Shown: one piece after another, positions 33,608 through 42,247 of the stretch | How positions within the stretch are numbered: the stretch's first letter is position 1 | How the letters are laid out: every line of letters starts with the position of its first letter | Source of the DNA: Streptomyces actuosus | Lineage (GTDB): Bacteria > Actinomycetota > Actinomycetes > Streptomycetales > Streptomycetaceae | Assembly: GCF_016921115.1 (NCBI RefSeq) | Contig: NZ_JAFFZS010000001.1 | Location: 62,001 to 126,000 of the forward strand | Direction of reading: 5' to 3' | DNA length: 64,000 bases | The notes under the pieces: generated by a model | Seen by the model: the letters and a program-made list of their open reading frames with translations, nothing else | What the model was told of the DNA's origin: nothing | The model's database searches: none | Made by a program: the position numbers and the translations under genes

Positions 33608-34594
33608 ATGACCGTGTTGATCCTGACCTCTGAAGAGGACGTCACGGCGGACATGGTGGTGGTCCACCTGCACGCCCTGGGCGCCCCGGTGGTCCGGCTC
33701 GATCCCGCCGATCTGACGAGCGGCGTCGCCCTCTCCGGCGAGTACGTCCACGGCGCCTTCCGCGGGCACCTGTCGTCCGCGGGGCGCCTGGTGAGTCTCG
33801 ACGGCCTGCGGTCCGTGTGGATGCGCAGACCCGGGGCCGCCGCGACCCGGGCGGCCGCCCCCTCCCCCTGGCTGACCGAGGAGTCCGAGCAGGCGCTCTA
33901 CGGCATGCTCCGCGGCGCGCAGGTGCGCTGGATGAACCACCCGGACGCGGCCCGCCGCGCCCGGCACAAGCCGTGGCAACTGCGGCTCGCCCAACGCAGC
34001 GGGCTACCCGTGCCGGCCACACTGATCACCACGTTTCCCCAAGCCGCCCGCGAGTTCGCGGAGCGCTACCCGGACCTGGTCGTCAAGCCGGTCTCCGGAG
34101 TGCACCCACAGGACCCTCCGCAGGCGGTGCCGACCAGCCGGGTCGCCCCCGATGCCGACTTCGCCGCCGTCGCCTACGGGCCGACGCTGCTCCAGCGCCG
34201 GATCGCCAAGCGGGCGGACGTACGCCTCACAGCCGTGGGCAGCGCCCTGCTCGCGGCGCGCAAGCCCACCGCCCCGGACGCCGACCCCGACCAGGTCGAC
34301 GTCCGCTTCGCACCGTCCTCCGGCCCGTGGCAACCCGCAGAGGTCCCGCCGCGCATCGCCGACGCCGTTCGCGCCTACCTGACCGAGGCGGAACTGGCGT
34401 ACGGCGCTTTCGACTTCGCCGAGGACGCCGACGGGACCTGGTGGTTCCTGGAGTGCAACCAGTCGGGTCAGTTCGGCTTCGTGGAGGTGGACACCGGCCA
34501 GCCGATCGCCCGGGCGATCGCCGAGTGGCTGAGCAGGCCCACGTCGGACGAGTTGCCGCAGCCGGTCAACCGCACCGGGACCAGGCTTCCCTGA
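33608..34594 (+). CDS. tgmB: ATP-grasp ribosomal peptide maturase
   Basis: 328 aa. Residues 1-115 are the pre-ATP-grasp region with VWMRRPG (70-76), which is typical of graspetide ligases. The ATP-grasp fold runs about 120-310: LVVKPVSG with K160, LLQRRIAKRADVRLTAVG (194-211), and the metal-binding FLECNQSGQFGFVE at 280-293. It activates acidic side chains of the precursor as acyl phosphates and joins them to Thr/Ser hydroxyls (or Lys) to make macrocycles. It directly follows the precursor gene. No methyltransferase or protease gene comes after it, unlike many such clusters. Confidence 0.9.
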   Translation: MTVLILTSEEDVTADMVVVHLHALGAPVVRLDPADLTSGVALSGEYVHGAFRGHLSSAGRLVSLDGLRSVWMRRPGAAATRAAAPSPWLTEESEQALYGMLRGAQVRWMNHPDAARRARHKPWQLRLAQRSGLPVPATLITTFPQAAREFAERYPDLVVKPVSGVHPQDPPQAVPTSRVAPDADFAAVAYGPTLLQRRIAKRADVRLTAVGSALLAARKPTAPDADPDQVDVRFAPSSGPWQPAEVPPRIADAVRAYLTEAELAYGAFDFAEDADGTWWFLECNQSGQFGFVEVDTGQPIARAIAEWLSRPTSDELPQPVNRTGTRLP

Positions 34595-34625
34595 GGCCGT
34601 ATCCGCTCCCGCCCGCCCTGCCGGG

Positions 34626-34844
34626 TCATTGGGATCGCGGGCCGGGCAGCAGCGCCGTGCGCTGCCACCCGGTTCCCGCCTGCGGAGTACGGCCGCCGGA
34701 GGATTCCGGGAAACCGGGCGACTCCAGGGGGCGCAGGACGAGTTCCAGCTCCCTGTTGACGCGCTCGGCCTCCCGGCGCACCTCGGCGGGCACGTCGCCG
34801 CACTCCTCGATCAGTCGGTCATAGATGGGGGAATCGTGGAACAC
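34626..34844 (-). CDS. Small hypothetical protein
   Basis: 72 aa from GTG 34844. MFHDSPIYDRLIEECGDVPA and EVRREAERVNRELELVLRPL look like a folded helical domain, followed by a disordered tail. I recall similar short Streptomyces proteins but no function. It is convergent with the ATP-grasp gene, 31 bp away. TAGACT on its strand near 34900 might be the -10. Confidence 0.65.
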   Translation of the reverse strand: MFHDSPIYDRLIEECGDVPAEVRREAERVNRELELVLRPLESPGFPESSGGRTPQAGTGWQRTALLPGPRSQ

Positions 34845-34992
34845 CCGGCAACGCGCCTTTCATCTCATACGTCCATGTGCCTTGGGCACGGCTGCCGAGT
34901 CTAGGCGCCTTGGCACCCCTGGACACGCAATCCGTCGGAGTGCTTGCGCCGTCGGAGGGAACTGTGCCCGCGCTCCCGAGAGAGCACGAGAC

Positions 34993-35274
34993 TCAAACGG
35001 CCAGTGACAGACCGCTCTCGCCCTCCTTCCCGACGACCGTACCGCCGGTGGCGCCGCCGGCCGTGTCGCTGCTGCCACGCCCCGCTTCGAGCAGGGCGTC
35101 CGCCTTGGCGATCGCGTCCTGCAGGCTCGTCGTGCCCATCAGGACGCACAGGGTGTAGCTCACGTCCTCCAGTTCCCGGGCGGCCGTCGCCCTCTCCCTC
35201 TCCGCCTGAGCGATCTTCAGTGTGGCGTACCGCGTCAGCAGGATCCTGACGGTCTTCGGGTCCGGCATGAGCAA
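34993..35274 (-). CDS. DUF5133 family protein
   Basis: 93 aa. TTG 35274 is used because GAGGGGA lies 6 nt upstream; ATG 35268 is the alternative. MLMPDPKTVRILLTRYATLK, ARELEDVSYTLCVLMGTTSL and QDAIAKADALLEAG match DUF5133, a Streptomyces-type family with no known function. It is short, helical and soluble, with a Gly/Thr-rich tail. Confidence 0.8.
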   Translation of the reverse strand: MLMPDPKTVRILLTRYATLKIAQAERERATAARELEDVSYTLCVLMGTTSLQDAIAKADALLEAGRGSSDTAGGATGGTVVGKEGESGLSLAV

Positions 35275-35526
35275 CGGAGTTCCCCTCTCTGCATTTTTTG
35301 CTCCGTATGCCCGCCCCGGGCAGGACTATGCGCGCTTTTCACACAGCTTTACAGGAATTTCCGCACAAAGCCGGGGCCTGTGCACACAACACCCCGCTGC
35401 CGCCCGGAATTCGGACACGCCACCGCGATTCACCCGAACCGTCGTCAGCGGGTCGTGGACCGCTTCCCCCGGTGCCCTCACGCGTTGGGCAGGGCACGTG
35501 TCCCCGGCTACGAACGGTGCCCGCCC

Positions 35527-35874
35527 ATGACCTGGTCCAGCCGCATGCTGAGCACGCTCTACGTCACCACCAGCGCCGGCCTCGCCTGGACCGCCGACCT
35601 GCAGTTCCGCCACGGCCTCGCCTGGGCCGGCTGCCTGTTCGGGGCGGGCTGCGTGGTGCCGGTCATCGCCGTGGTGCGCGAGAGCGTGCTGTGCGATCTG
35701 CGCCGGGCCGTCGGCCGCAGGGGGAGCGGGTCGCCCGCCACCCGGACGCGGGCCTGCGGCACGGAGGCGGCGGTCCGCGCCGAACTCGGGTCCGCCTGCT
35801 GCGAACGCTGGTGGACCAGCCTGGGCACCGACCACGACATGGCCTGCCGGGAGCAGTCCAGCAGCGCCGCCTGA
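35527..35874 (+). CDS. Small putative membrane protein
   Basis: 115 aa. Residues about 8-50 contain one or two hydrophobic segments (LYVTTSAGLAW; GLAWAGCLFGAGCVVPVIAVV). The rest is polar with several Cys (CDLRRAVGRR, SACCERWW, MACREQ). No ribosome binding site or family is evident, so the call rests on codon bias and the membrane segment. Confidence 0.5.
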   Translation: MTWSSRMLSTLYVTTSAGLAWTADLQFRHGLAWAGCLFGAGCVVPVIAVVRESVLCDLRRAVGRRGSGSPATRTRACGTEAAVRAELGSACCERWWTSLGTDHDMACREQSSSAA

Positions 35875-35908
35875 CCGCGTCGGCCGCGCGGGCGGGCCGA
35901 CGCGGGGT

Positions 35909-36472
35909 CTACTCGCCCAGGGCGCGCGCGAGTTCCGTGGTGGCGCGGGCGATCTCGGTGTCGTCGTCTGCCAGCAGCCGGTGGAGCGCACCGCGGCGGG
36001 CGTGGACGGCCCGGCGGGCGTCGCGTTCCCAGGTGACGTGGTTCTCACGGCGGTTGAGCAGTTTGGGGTAGACCGCGGCGGTCCGCTCCCACTGCCGTGC
36101 GTCCGCGATGTTCTTCAGCAACTGGATGATGTGGGCGCGGCACGTGACGTGCGGGAGTTGCGCCAGTTCCCAGAGGAAGGGGACGGTGGCCGCGGTGGCC
36201 TGCTCGACGACGAAACCGTACTGGCAGATTCGGGAGCGCAGTTCGTCGAGGGCTGCCCGGGCGGTCTCCGCATCGCCCCGGGCGACGCTGTCCAGCAGGA
36301 CGGGGATGGCAGCTGCCGAACCGGTGGAGTCCTTGATCTCACCCCATGGGACCTCGTCGAGCGCGGCGAGGGCCGCGGCCCGGGGGGTCGGCCCCTCGGC
36401 AGGCGCGTGGCGATGCGTGTGCGCGCCGATCCCGCTGGACGAGCATGACGCCCGCTGAGCTGGTGAGGACAC
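35909..36472 (-). CDS. HEAT-repeat-like helical protein
   Basis: 187 aa from GTG 36472 with GGGAG 6 nt upstream. Paired amphipathic helices (AAIPVLLDSVARGDAETARA; AATVPFLWELAQLPHVTCRA; IIQLLKNIADARQWERTAAV; RGALHRLLADDDTEIARATT) resemble HEAT/PBS repeats used for protein binding. The first 30 residues are disordered. Its promoter (-35 TTGCAC, 18-bp spacer, -10 GATAAT on the minus strand) overlaps the palindrome at 36555-36568, so it is probably controlled together with the divergent DUF397 gene. Confidence 0.7.
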   Translation of the reverse strand: MSSPAQRASCSSSGIGAHTHRHAPAEGPTPRAAALAALDEVPWGEIKDSTGSAAAIPVLLDSVARGDAETARAALDELRSRICQYGFVVEQATAATVPFLWELAQLPHVTCRAHIIQLLKNIADARQWERTAAVYPKLLNRRENHVTWERDARRAVHARRGALHRLLADDDTEIARATTELARALGE

Positions 36473-36531
36473 GGTTTCTCCCTGAGACGACGTCAGGTCC
36501 GGGCGCCCACGGCAGTGTTGACGCCGCGGCT

Positions 36532-36566
36532 ATTATCCATGCCGATGGTGCTAGCGTGCAATTGCA
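36532..36566 (-). promoter_or_regulatory. Promoter of the HEAT-like gene
   Basis: On the minus strand TTGCAC (36561-36566), 18 bp and GATAAT (36532-36537) make a good housekeeping promoter. Its -35 lies inside the palindrome at 36555-36568. Confidence 0.5.
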
Positions 36567-36568
36567 CG
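36555..36568. promoter_or_regulatory. 14-bp perfect palindrome CGTGCAATTGCACG
   Basis: It is centred between the divergent HEAT-like and DUF397 genes. A second short palindrome TTGCGCAA (36574-36581) is adjacent. The XRE protein encoded just downstream is the natural candidate to bind. Confidence 0.55.
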
Positions 36569-36598
36569 AGAAATTGCGCAAACGGCGAGGAGGCTGCG

Positions 36599-36829
36599 GT
36601 GTCATCTGTTCGGAACGGAGTGCGGGCCAGTTCGCTCGAGGTCCGCTGGACCAAGAGCAGGCACAGCAACGCCGAGGGCAACTGCGTGGAGATCGCCACG
36701 CTGCCCGAGGGCGGCATCGCCGTGCGCAACTCCCGTGATCCGGACGGGCCCGCGCTCGTCTACACCCCGGCCGAGGTGGCGGCGTTCCTGGCCGGTGCGC
36801 GGGACGGCGAGTTCGACCACCTGGTGTGA
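36599..36829 (+). CDS. DUF397 domain protein
   Basis: 76 aa from GTG 36599 with GAGGAG 6 nt upstream. LEVRWTKSRHSNAEGNCVEI, AVRNSRDPDGPALVYTPAEV and AAFLAGARDGEFD cover the whole DUF397 domain. In Streptomyces these small proteins are encoded beside XRE-DUF5753 regulators and act with them in development or antibiotic control (WhiJ/AbaA-type loci). Here the DUF397 gene comes before its XRE partner. Confidence 0.88.
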   Translation: MSSVRNGVRASSLEVRWTKSRHSNAEGNCVEIATLPEGGIAVRNSRDPDGPALVYTPAEVAAFLAGARDGEFDHLV

Positions 36830-36951
36830 GACGGGCCAGGAATCGCGGGCCGGGCTCCCCGACCACGGCGCTTCTGCCCGGGAACGGGGCGTGGGAGCCG
36901 ACGGGGTGCGGTACCCTGACCCTCACGTCTGCCGGCACACGGGGAGTCAGG

Positions 36952-37872
36952 ATGTCCGCCGAGTCGCATCGCATCTCCCGGCTCGAATCCTATCTGGACC
37001 GGCCCGAGCCCGCTCCCACTCTGCTGAAAATGCTGGTCGGTGTGCAGTTGGCCGGTTTCCGGGAGGACGCGGGCCTCTCCCAGGACCAGGCCGCCCGTGC
37101 GGCGGGTTTCAGCGGGGCCAAACTCTCCCGCATCGAGTCGGGCAAGGGCCGCCGCCCACCGACCGAGGGTGACGTCCGCGCGCTCCTGGACCTGTACCGC
37201 ACCGACGCCTACGAGGCCTCGGTACTGCTGAAGTTGCTGCAGCGGGCCGGTGAACCGGGGTGGTGGCAGCGGTACGACAAGCGCCTCATGCCGGAGTGGT
37301 TCGACCGGCTGGTGGGCCTTCAGGAGGCGGCGGCCACCATCCGCACGTTCGAGATCCAGTACGTTCCCGGCCTGCTGCAGACCCCGGCCTACGCCCGGGC
37401 CGTGGTGGAGCGGGGATTGCCGAACGCGTCCGCCGGTGAGGTGCAGCGGCGGGTGGAACTGCGCACGCGCCGCACCGAGCTGCTGCACCGTGCGGACGCC
37501 CCGCGACTGTGGGCGGTGGTGGACGAGTCGGTACTGCTGCGGGTGCTGGGCGGCAAGGACGTCATGCGGGAACAGCTCGCTCATCTGATCGCCATGGCAC
37601 AACGCCCCCATGTCACCGTGCAGGTGGTGCCGTTGGACGTCACGAACGCCTCGGCGCCCGCGATTCCCGTCACCTATCTGCGCTTCGGTGGCCTGGATCT
37701 TCCGGACGTGGTCTATCTGGAGCACATCCGCAGCGCCAACTTCCTGGAGGACCGGGACGAGACGGAGGAGTACCGGCTCGCCCTGGACCGGCTGGCCGAC
37801 GAGGCGCTCCAGCCGCGTGCGTCGCTGAGCCTGCTGCGGGAGACGATGGAGCACCGCTACCCGGCGCCATGA
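36952..37872 (+). CDS. XRE family regulator with DUF5753 (WhiJ-like)
   Basis: 306 aa from ATG 36952 behind GGGGAG. The HTH lies at about 30-84 (LAGFREDAGLSQDQAARAAG, FSGAKLSRIESGKGRRPPTE). DUF5753 covers about 110-295, including EIQYVPGLLQTPAYARAVVE, LWAVVDESVLLR and DVVYLEHIRSANFLED. Such regulators repress developmental or accessory genes until relieved, possibly through the DUF397 partner. It is convergent with the SAM methyltransferase gene 53 bp away. Confidence 0.92.
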   Translation: MSAESHRISRLESYLDRPEPAPTLLKMLVGVQLAGFREDAGLSQDQAARAAGFSGAKLSRIESGKGRRPPTEGDVRALLDLYRTDAYEASVLLKLLQRAGEPGWWQRYDKRLMPEWFDRLVGLQEAAATIRTFEIQYVPGLLQTPAYARAVVERGLPNASAGEVQRRVELRTRRTELLHRADAPRLWAVVDESVLLRVLGGKDVMREQLAHLIAMAQRPHVTVQVVPLDVTNASAPAIPVTYLRFGGLDLPDVVYLEHIRSANFLEDRDETEEYRLALDRLADEALQPRASLSLLRETMEHRYPAP

Positions 37873-37925
37873 GCACCACGCCGGAGGACTCCTCCGCGAT
37901 GGCCGGCACTCCTCCAGCAGGCCCC

Positions 37926-38744
37926 CTAACGCAGTCGTCCGACACCGCCGAACTCGATCCACTCCTGCGTGAGCTGACGGGGGGCCACCTCGCTGTCGGG
38001 CCGCCAGGTGGAGACCTCGACCAGGCCGGGTTCGAGGATCTCCATCCCCTCGAACAAGGCGGCGACGTCCTTCTCCTCGCGGACGCGGCCCCAGTGGCCC
38101 TGGGTCGCCTGGTCCATGAAGTCGGTGACGAAGCGCCGGACCTCGGCGTCCTCGCTGACGAGCTGACACATCACCATGAAGCTTCCCGGCGCCAGCCGTT
38201 CGGCGACCCGGCGGACCACGGCGGGCGGGCCGTCGGTCTCACTGTCCGGAATGCAGTGGAAGACGGAGTTGAACAGCACGGCCACCGGTTGCGAGAAGTC
38301 GACCAGGCGCCGGGTGTCGGGGTGGCCGAAGATGGCGTCGGTCTCCCGCAGGTCGGCGTGGACGACGGTGGTGCGCTCGTCCTGTTCCAGCAGGGCGCGG
38401 CCATGGACCAGGACCATGGGGTCGTTGTCGACGTAGACGACGCGGCTGCCGGGATCGACGCGCTGGGCGACCTGGTGCACGTTGTCCTGGGTCGGCAGGC
38501 CTGAACCGTGGTCCAGGAACTGGCGGATGCCGTGCTCGGCGGCGAGGGTGCGCACCACGCGCTGCAGGAAGCGCCGGTTGTTCAGGGCGAGAGCGCGTGT
38601 ACTGGGGACGACCTTGTCGAGTTCCTCGCATGCCGCGCGGTCGGCCGCGTAGTTGTCCTTGCCGCCCAGGTAGTGGTCGTACATGCGCGCGGCTGTCGGC
38701 ACACTTGCGTCGATCTTCGTGGACAGCTGCTTCTCGGTGTGCAT
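37926..38744 (-). CDS. S-adenosyl methyltransferase family protein (DUF574/Methyltransf_19)
   Basis: 272 aa. ATG 38744 follows GGGGGAG closely. ARMYDHYLGGKDNYAADRAA, then QFLDHGSGLPTQDNVHQVAQ, VVYVDNDPMVLVHGRALL, AVLFNSVFHCIPD and GSFMVMCQLVSED are the standard motifs. The fold binds SAM, but no substrate is known for the family, which is greatly expanded in Streptomyces and often sits by XRE/DUF397 genes, as here. Confidence 0.9.
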   Translation of the reverse strand: MHTEKQLSTKIDASVPTAARMYDHYLGGKDNYAADRAACEELDKVVPSTRALALNNRRFLQRVVRTLAAEHGIRQFLDHGSGLPTQDNVHQVAQRVDPGSRVVYVDNDPMVLVHGRALLEQDERTTVVHADLRETDAIFGHPDTRRLVDFSQPVAVLFNSVFHCIPDSETDGPPAVVRRVAERLAPGSFMVMCQLVSEDAEVRRFVTDFMDQATQGHWGRVREEKDVAALFEGMEILEPGLVEVSTWRPDSEVAPRQLTQEWIEFGGVGRLR

Positions 38745-38891
38745 CGCTCCCCCAGCTCGGCGCCGACCCGACTCGTCCGGTGTGACAGAGAGTACATCGT
38801 CGGAAGCTTGCGCTCGACCGATCCGGGGACTTCCGTCCGCGGTGGGCAGTTGCTCGCCCTCGGACGACGTCCGGCGGGTGCCGGTGTCCTG

Positions 38892-38927
38892 GGCCGGACG
38901 GCCGTCGGGGCGGGCGGCCGTCCGGCC
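38892..38927 (-). terminator. Hairpin ending the ABC importer operon
   Basis: GGCCGGACGGCCG (38892-38904) pairs perfectly with CGGCCGTCCGGCC (38915-38927). It starts 5 nt past the stop of the binding-protein gene on the minus strand. Confidence 0.75.
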
Positions 38928-38932
38928 GCGGC

Positions 38933-40207
38933 TCAGTTCTTCGCGCTCAGGTAGGCCTCCGCGTCGGGCACCGCGTGCGCGTCCTCCACGCCGACGACAC
39001 CGCCGGCCGCGTCGGCGTCGGGCCGCAGCACGTAGGTCTTCATGCCGGCGGGGCGGTTGACGTCGGAGAAGTCCAGCGGGGTGCCCAGTCCGGTGTCGGC
39101 GTTCTTCTGCGCGCGGTGGGCCTTGACGACGTCCTGGCGGGCGAGGCTTCCGGATTCGCAGGCCTTCTTCAGGTCGGCTCCCATGAGTTCGGCGGCGTTG
39201 TAGCCGGAGAGCACACCGGCGTCGACCAGGGAGCCGGGGTACTTCTTCTCGTAGGCCGCGACCATGGCCCGCACGCCGGGCAGGTCGGAGCTGACGGCCG
39301 GCGCGGCACTGACGATGTTCAGCATGGCGGCGAGGGCGGGTGCCGCGGGCGTCTTCATCAGCTGGGGGGCGAAGCCGGGGGCGCTGCTGACGACGGGCAC
39401 GCGCAGGCCGCGGGAGGCGGCGACGCCGACCAGGGAGGCGGTCTGCGCCGGTCCGGCACTGATCAGGACGGCCTTCACCCCCGCCTTGCGCAGGGCGGAG
39501 ACCTGGGCGGACAGGTCGGTGTCGGTCGCCTTGATCTTCTGCGGGACGATCTTCATGCCGGCCTTCTGCGCGGCCCAGGTCGAGCCCTGGAGGGCGTTGG
39601 CGCCGTAGTCGCCCTCGAAGTAGACGTGGCCGATGCTGTCGCCCTTCTTCAGGCCCTTGGTCCTGGTGAGGAAGTCGACGGCGGCGATCATGTCGAGGTC
39701 GTAGGTGGTGCCCAGGACCTGCACCGATTCCTTGCCGAGCAGGGAGGCCGCCCAGGCCTGCGGGAAGGTCAGCATGTGGTCGCGCCGGATGTCGTCGAGG
39801 AGGGCGGCGACGACCGGGGAGCCGATGACCTCCGGCAGTGCGACGACGTCGGGGGCGATGTCGGCGTAGGCGGTGACCGCCTTCTGCACGTCGTAGCCGT
39901 GGTCCTTGACGACGATCTCGATCTTGCGGTTGCAGATGCCTCCGTCGGCGTTGGTCTCGTCGGCCCACATCTGCTGGGCCTGCACGATGGATTTGCCGAG
40001 GGTGGCGTACGGCCCGGTCAGGTCGGTGAGGGCGCCGAGCCGGATCGTCGTCGCGTCGACGCCCGGCCCGGTGCGGACGCCGTCGGCGCCGCCCGCAGTC
40101 TTCTCGCCGTCGGCCTTGGAGCTGCATCCGGTGACCGCCGTCAGCAGGACGAGGGCCCCGGCGAGCGCGGCCGCGGCCGCGCGGTGCCTGGAGTGGAAGG
40201 TGTTCAC
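38933..40207 (-). CDS. livK: Branched-chain-type ABC transporter substrate-binding lipoprotein
   Basis: 424 aa from GTG 40207 with AAGGAG 8 nt upstream. The signal ends in the lipobox AVTGC with the lipidated Cys at 28. The mature protein is a type-I periplasmic binding fold (IRLGALTDLTGPYATLGKSI, NRKIEIVVKDHGYDVQKAVT, GDSIGHVYFEGDYGANAL). It would bind an amino acid or similar small ligand outside the membrane and deliver it to the permeases encoded just upstream. The GTG overlaps the LivM stop by 4 bp. The exact ligand is not readable. Confidence 0.92.
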   Translation of the reverse strand: MNTFHSRHRAAAAALAGALVLLTAVTGCSSKADGEKTAGGADGVRTGPGVDATTIRLGALTDLTGPYATLGKSIVQAQQMWADETNADGGICNRKIEIVVKDHGYDVQKAVTAYADIAPDVVALPEVIGSPVVAALLDDIRRDHMLTFPQAWAASLLGKESVQVLGTTYDLDMIAAVDFLTRTKGLKKGDSIGHVYFEGDYGANALQGSTWAAQKAGMKIVPQKIKATDTDLSAQVSALRKAGVKAVLISAGPAQTASLVGVAASRGLRVPVVSSAPGFAPQLMKTPAAPALAAMLNIVSAAPAVSSDLPGVRAMVAAYEKKYPGSLVDAGVLSGYNAAELMGADLKKACESGSLARQDVVKAHRAQKNADTGLGTPLDFSDVNRPAGMKTYVLRPDADAAGGVVGVEDAHAVPDAEAYLSAKN

Positions 40208-41358
40208 GGGGTGTGCTCCTTGGGTCGTGCGGCGGGAGAGGAGGGTGACGGGGGCGGGCCGGCCGGCTCGCGGGACGGGCTGCCGGGGCTGTGGCGGCCG
40301 GGCAGGCGGCCGCGGACGCGGCGGGCCAGGCCGTGCAGGCCGTCCGGCGCGTACAGGAGGATCAACACGATGGCGGCGCCGTAGAGGTAGCGGGCCGCCT
40401 CGGTCGGCCCGACCGCGCCGTCGCCGCTCCCCGGGGTGGCCACGAGAGGCAGTTGGTCGGCGTAACGGGTCATCAGCAGCGGCAGCGCGGTGACGAAGAC
40501 GGCGCCCGCGGTGGCTCCGGCGACCGAGCCGAGGCCGCCGATCACGATCATGGCGAGGTAGTCGACGGAGAGGGCCAGGGAGAAGTAGTCGGGGACCACC
40601 CGGCGGAACGCGAGCGCGAGCAGCACTCCGGCCAGGCCCGCGTACATCGACGACACGACGAAGGCCGCCGACCGGTGGCGGGCGACGTCGACGCCCATCA
40701 CGGCCGCCGCGGTCTCGCTGTCGCGCAGGGCGGCCAGGGCCCGGCCGGGCCGGGAGCGCAGCAGACCGCGGGCGGTGAAGCAGGTGATCCCGAACAGGGC
40801 CAGGCCCAGGTACCACAGCCGCTCCTCGGCGCCGAACGGGACACCGAGGACGACGAGTTCACGGCCGTCCTCGGCGAAGGCGAAGCCGCCGAGGGTGAGC
40901 GGGGGCACGGAGCGGCCGTTGAATCCGCCGGTGACGGAGTCCGCGGTGAGCAGCAGGTGGTGTCCGAGGAAGACCAGGGCGAGGGTGGCGACGCCGAGGT
41001 AGATGCCGCGGACGCGGGCCGCGACGGGACTGAACAGGCCGCCCGCCGCACCGGCGAGCAGCACCGCGAGCACCACGGCGAGCGCGGGCGGCAGGCCGGG
41101 GCCGGGCTCGCCCGCGAGTGCCGTGTACCCGTAGGCGCCGACCGCGAGGAAGAAGGCGTGCCCCAGGGAGAGCTGCCCGGCGGTGCCGGCGAGCAGCGAC
41201 AGACCCACGGCTCCGATGGCGGCGGCCAGCGAGAACAGCCCGATGCGCAGCCAGAAGGCGTCCAGGTAGAAGGGCGGCAGGCACAGCAGGAGGGCGAGGG
41301 CCACCGTTCCGGCCGGCTTCAGGCGCAGGCGGTCGAAGGGTATCCGGCGATCAGACAC
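40204..41358 (-). CDS. livM: ABC transporter permease, LivM type
   Basis: 384 aa from GTG 41358, chosen over 41376 because AAGGGAG then has correct spacing. Eight to ten membrane helices are visible (AGTVALALLLCLPPFYLDAF; LSLLAGTAGQLSLGHAFFLA; DYLAMIVIGGLGSVAGATAG). GQLSLGHAFF and the IVIGGLGSVAGA loop are LivM signatures. The C-terminal 40 residues are Pro/Ser-rich and cytoplasmic. The gene overlaps both neighbours (8 bp with livH, 4 bp with livK). Confidence 0.92.
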   Translation of the reverse strand: MSDRRIPFDRLRLKPAGTVALALLLCLPPFYLDAFWLRIGLFSLAAAIGAVGLSLLAGTAGQLSLGHAFFLAVGAYGYTALAGEPGPGLPPALAVVLAVLLAGAAGGLFSPVAARVRGIYLGVATLALVFLGHHLLLTADSVTGGFNGRSVPPLTLGGFAFAEDGRELVVLGVPFGAEERLWYLGLALFGITCFTARGLLRSRPGRALAALRDSETAAAVMGVDVARHRSAAFVVSSMYAGLAGVLLALAFRRVVPDYFSLALSVDYLAMIVIGGLGSVAGATAGAVFVTALPLLMTRYADQLPLVATPGSGDGAVGPTEAARYLYGAAIVLILLYAPDGLHGLARRVRGRLPGRHSPGSPSREPAGPPPSPSSPAARPKEHTP

Positions 41359-42247
41359 GGGCCGCTCCCTTCGCACCGAACAGCCCGGTCGGCCGCACCA
41401 GGAGGACGAGGACCATCACGGCGTACGGCACGACGTCGCCGAACCCTTCGCCGAGGACGTGCAGTTCCGCCTGGTGGGCGGCGACGAGGGCCTCGGTCAG
41501 GCCGATGAGCAGGCTGCCCGCGAGCGCGCCGGGCGGGGACGTCATGCCGCCGAGGATGGCTGCGGGGAAGGCCTTGAAGGCGATCTGACCGGTGGTGCGC
41601 TCCAGGCCGGGCGCGGGGAATGCGGCGAGGAACACGGCCGCCAGCGCGGCGAGCGCGCCCGCCAGGCACCAGGCCAGGGTGCGCACCCGGCCCAGCCGGA
41701 CGCCCATCAGCGCGGCGGCCTCCTGGTCCTCGGCCGCGGCGCGCAGCGACAGCCCCCAGCCGCTGTACCGGAACAGGGCGAACACGGCGCCGATGGCCAC
41801 CGCCGAGACGGCGATCGCGGCGAGCCGGCTGTCGGCGACGGTCACCGAGCCGATCCGGGCGACGGAGTCGCCCCAGGGGTCGCCGAGGGAGAGCAGGTCG
41901 CCGCCGATGCGCCGGGAGAGGTCGGTGAGCAGGAGGATGTCGACACCGATGGTGACGATGGTCTGCACGTGGGCGGTGCGCGGATCGGGGTCGCCGCGGC
42001 CGAACAGCAGCCGGTCGAGGGCACCGGCCAGCAGCGCGGTGGCCAGGACGGCCGCGGCGAGCGCTCCCGCGAAACCGAGGTCGTCGTGGAGGACGGCGGT
42101 GAGGTAGCCGCCGAACAGGAGCAGCGACCCCTGCGCGAAGTTGATCACTCCGGAGGCCTTGAAGACGACGACGAAGCCGAGGGCCACGAGGGCGTAGACC
42201 GCACCCAGGGCCAGGCCGTCGAGGAGATCACCGAACAGGGACGTCAT
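41351..42247 (-). CDS. livH: ABC transporter permease, LivH type
   Basis: 298 aa from ATG 42247. It starts MTSLFGDLLDGLALGAVYAL, with VFKASGVINFAQGSLLLFGG shortly after, the LivH hallmark. FRYSGWGLSLRAAAEDQEAA, ALMGVRLGRVR and PAAILGGMTSPPGALAGSLL mark the inner EAA-like loops. It forms the channel with LivM. The start lies in an ATGA overlap with livG. Confidence 0.93.
   Translation of the reverse strand: MTSLFGDLLDGLALGAVYALVALGFVVVFKASGVINFAQGSLLLFGGYLTAVLHDDLGFAGALAAAVLATALLAGALDRLLFGRGDPDPRTAHVQTIVTIGVDILLLTDLSRRIGGDLLSLGDPWGDSVARIGSVTVADSRLAAIAVSAVAIGAVFALFRYSGWGLSLRAAAEDQEAAALMGVRLGRVRTLAWCLAGALAALAAVFLAAFPAPGLERTTGQIAFKAFPAAILGGMTSPPGALAGSLLIGLTEALVAAHQAELHVLGEGFGDVVPYAVMVLVLLVRPTGLFGAKGAARV

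Noticed and set aside
37926..38744. Methyltransferase belonging to the graspetide cluster
   Set aside because: It is a DUF574-type protein, 3.3 kb away on the other strand, next to XRE/DUF397 genes, and unlike the PCMT-like enzymes of such clusters.
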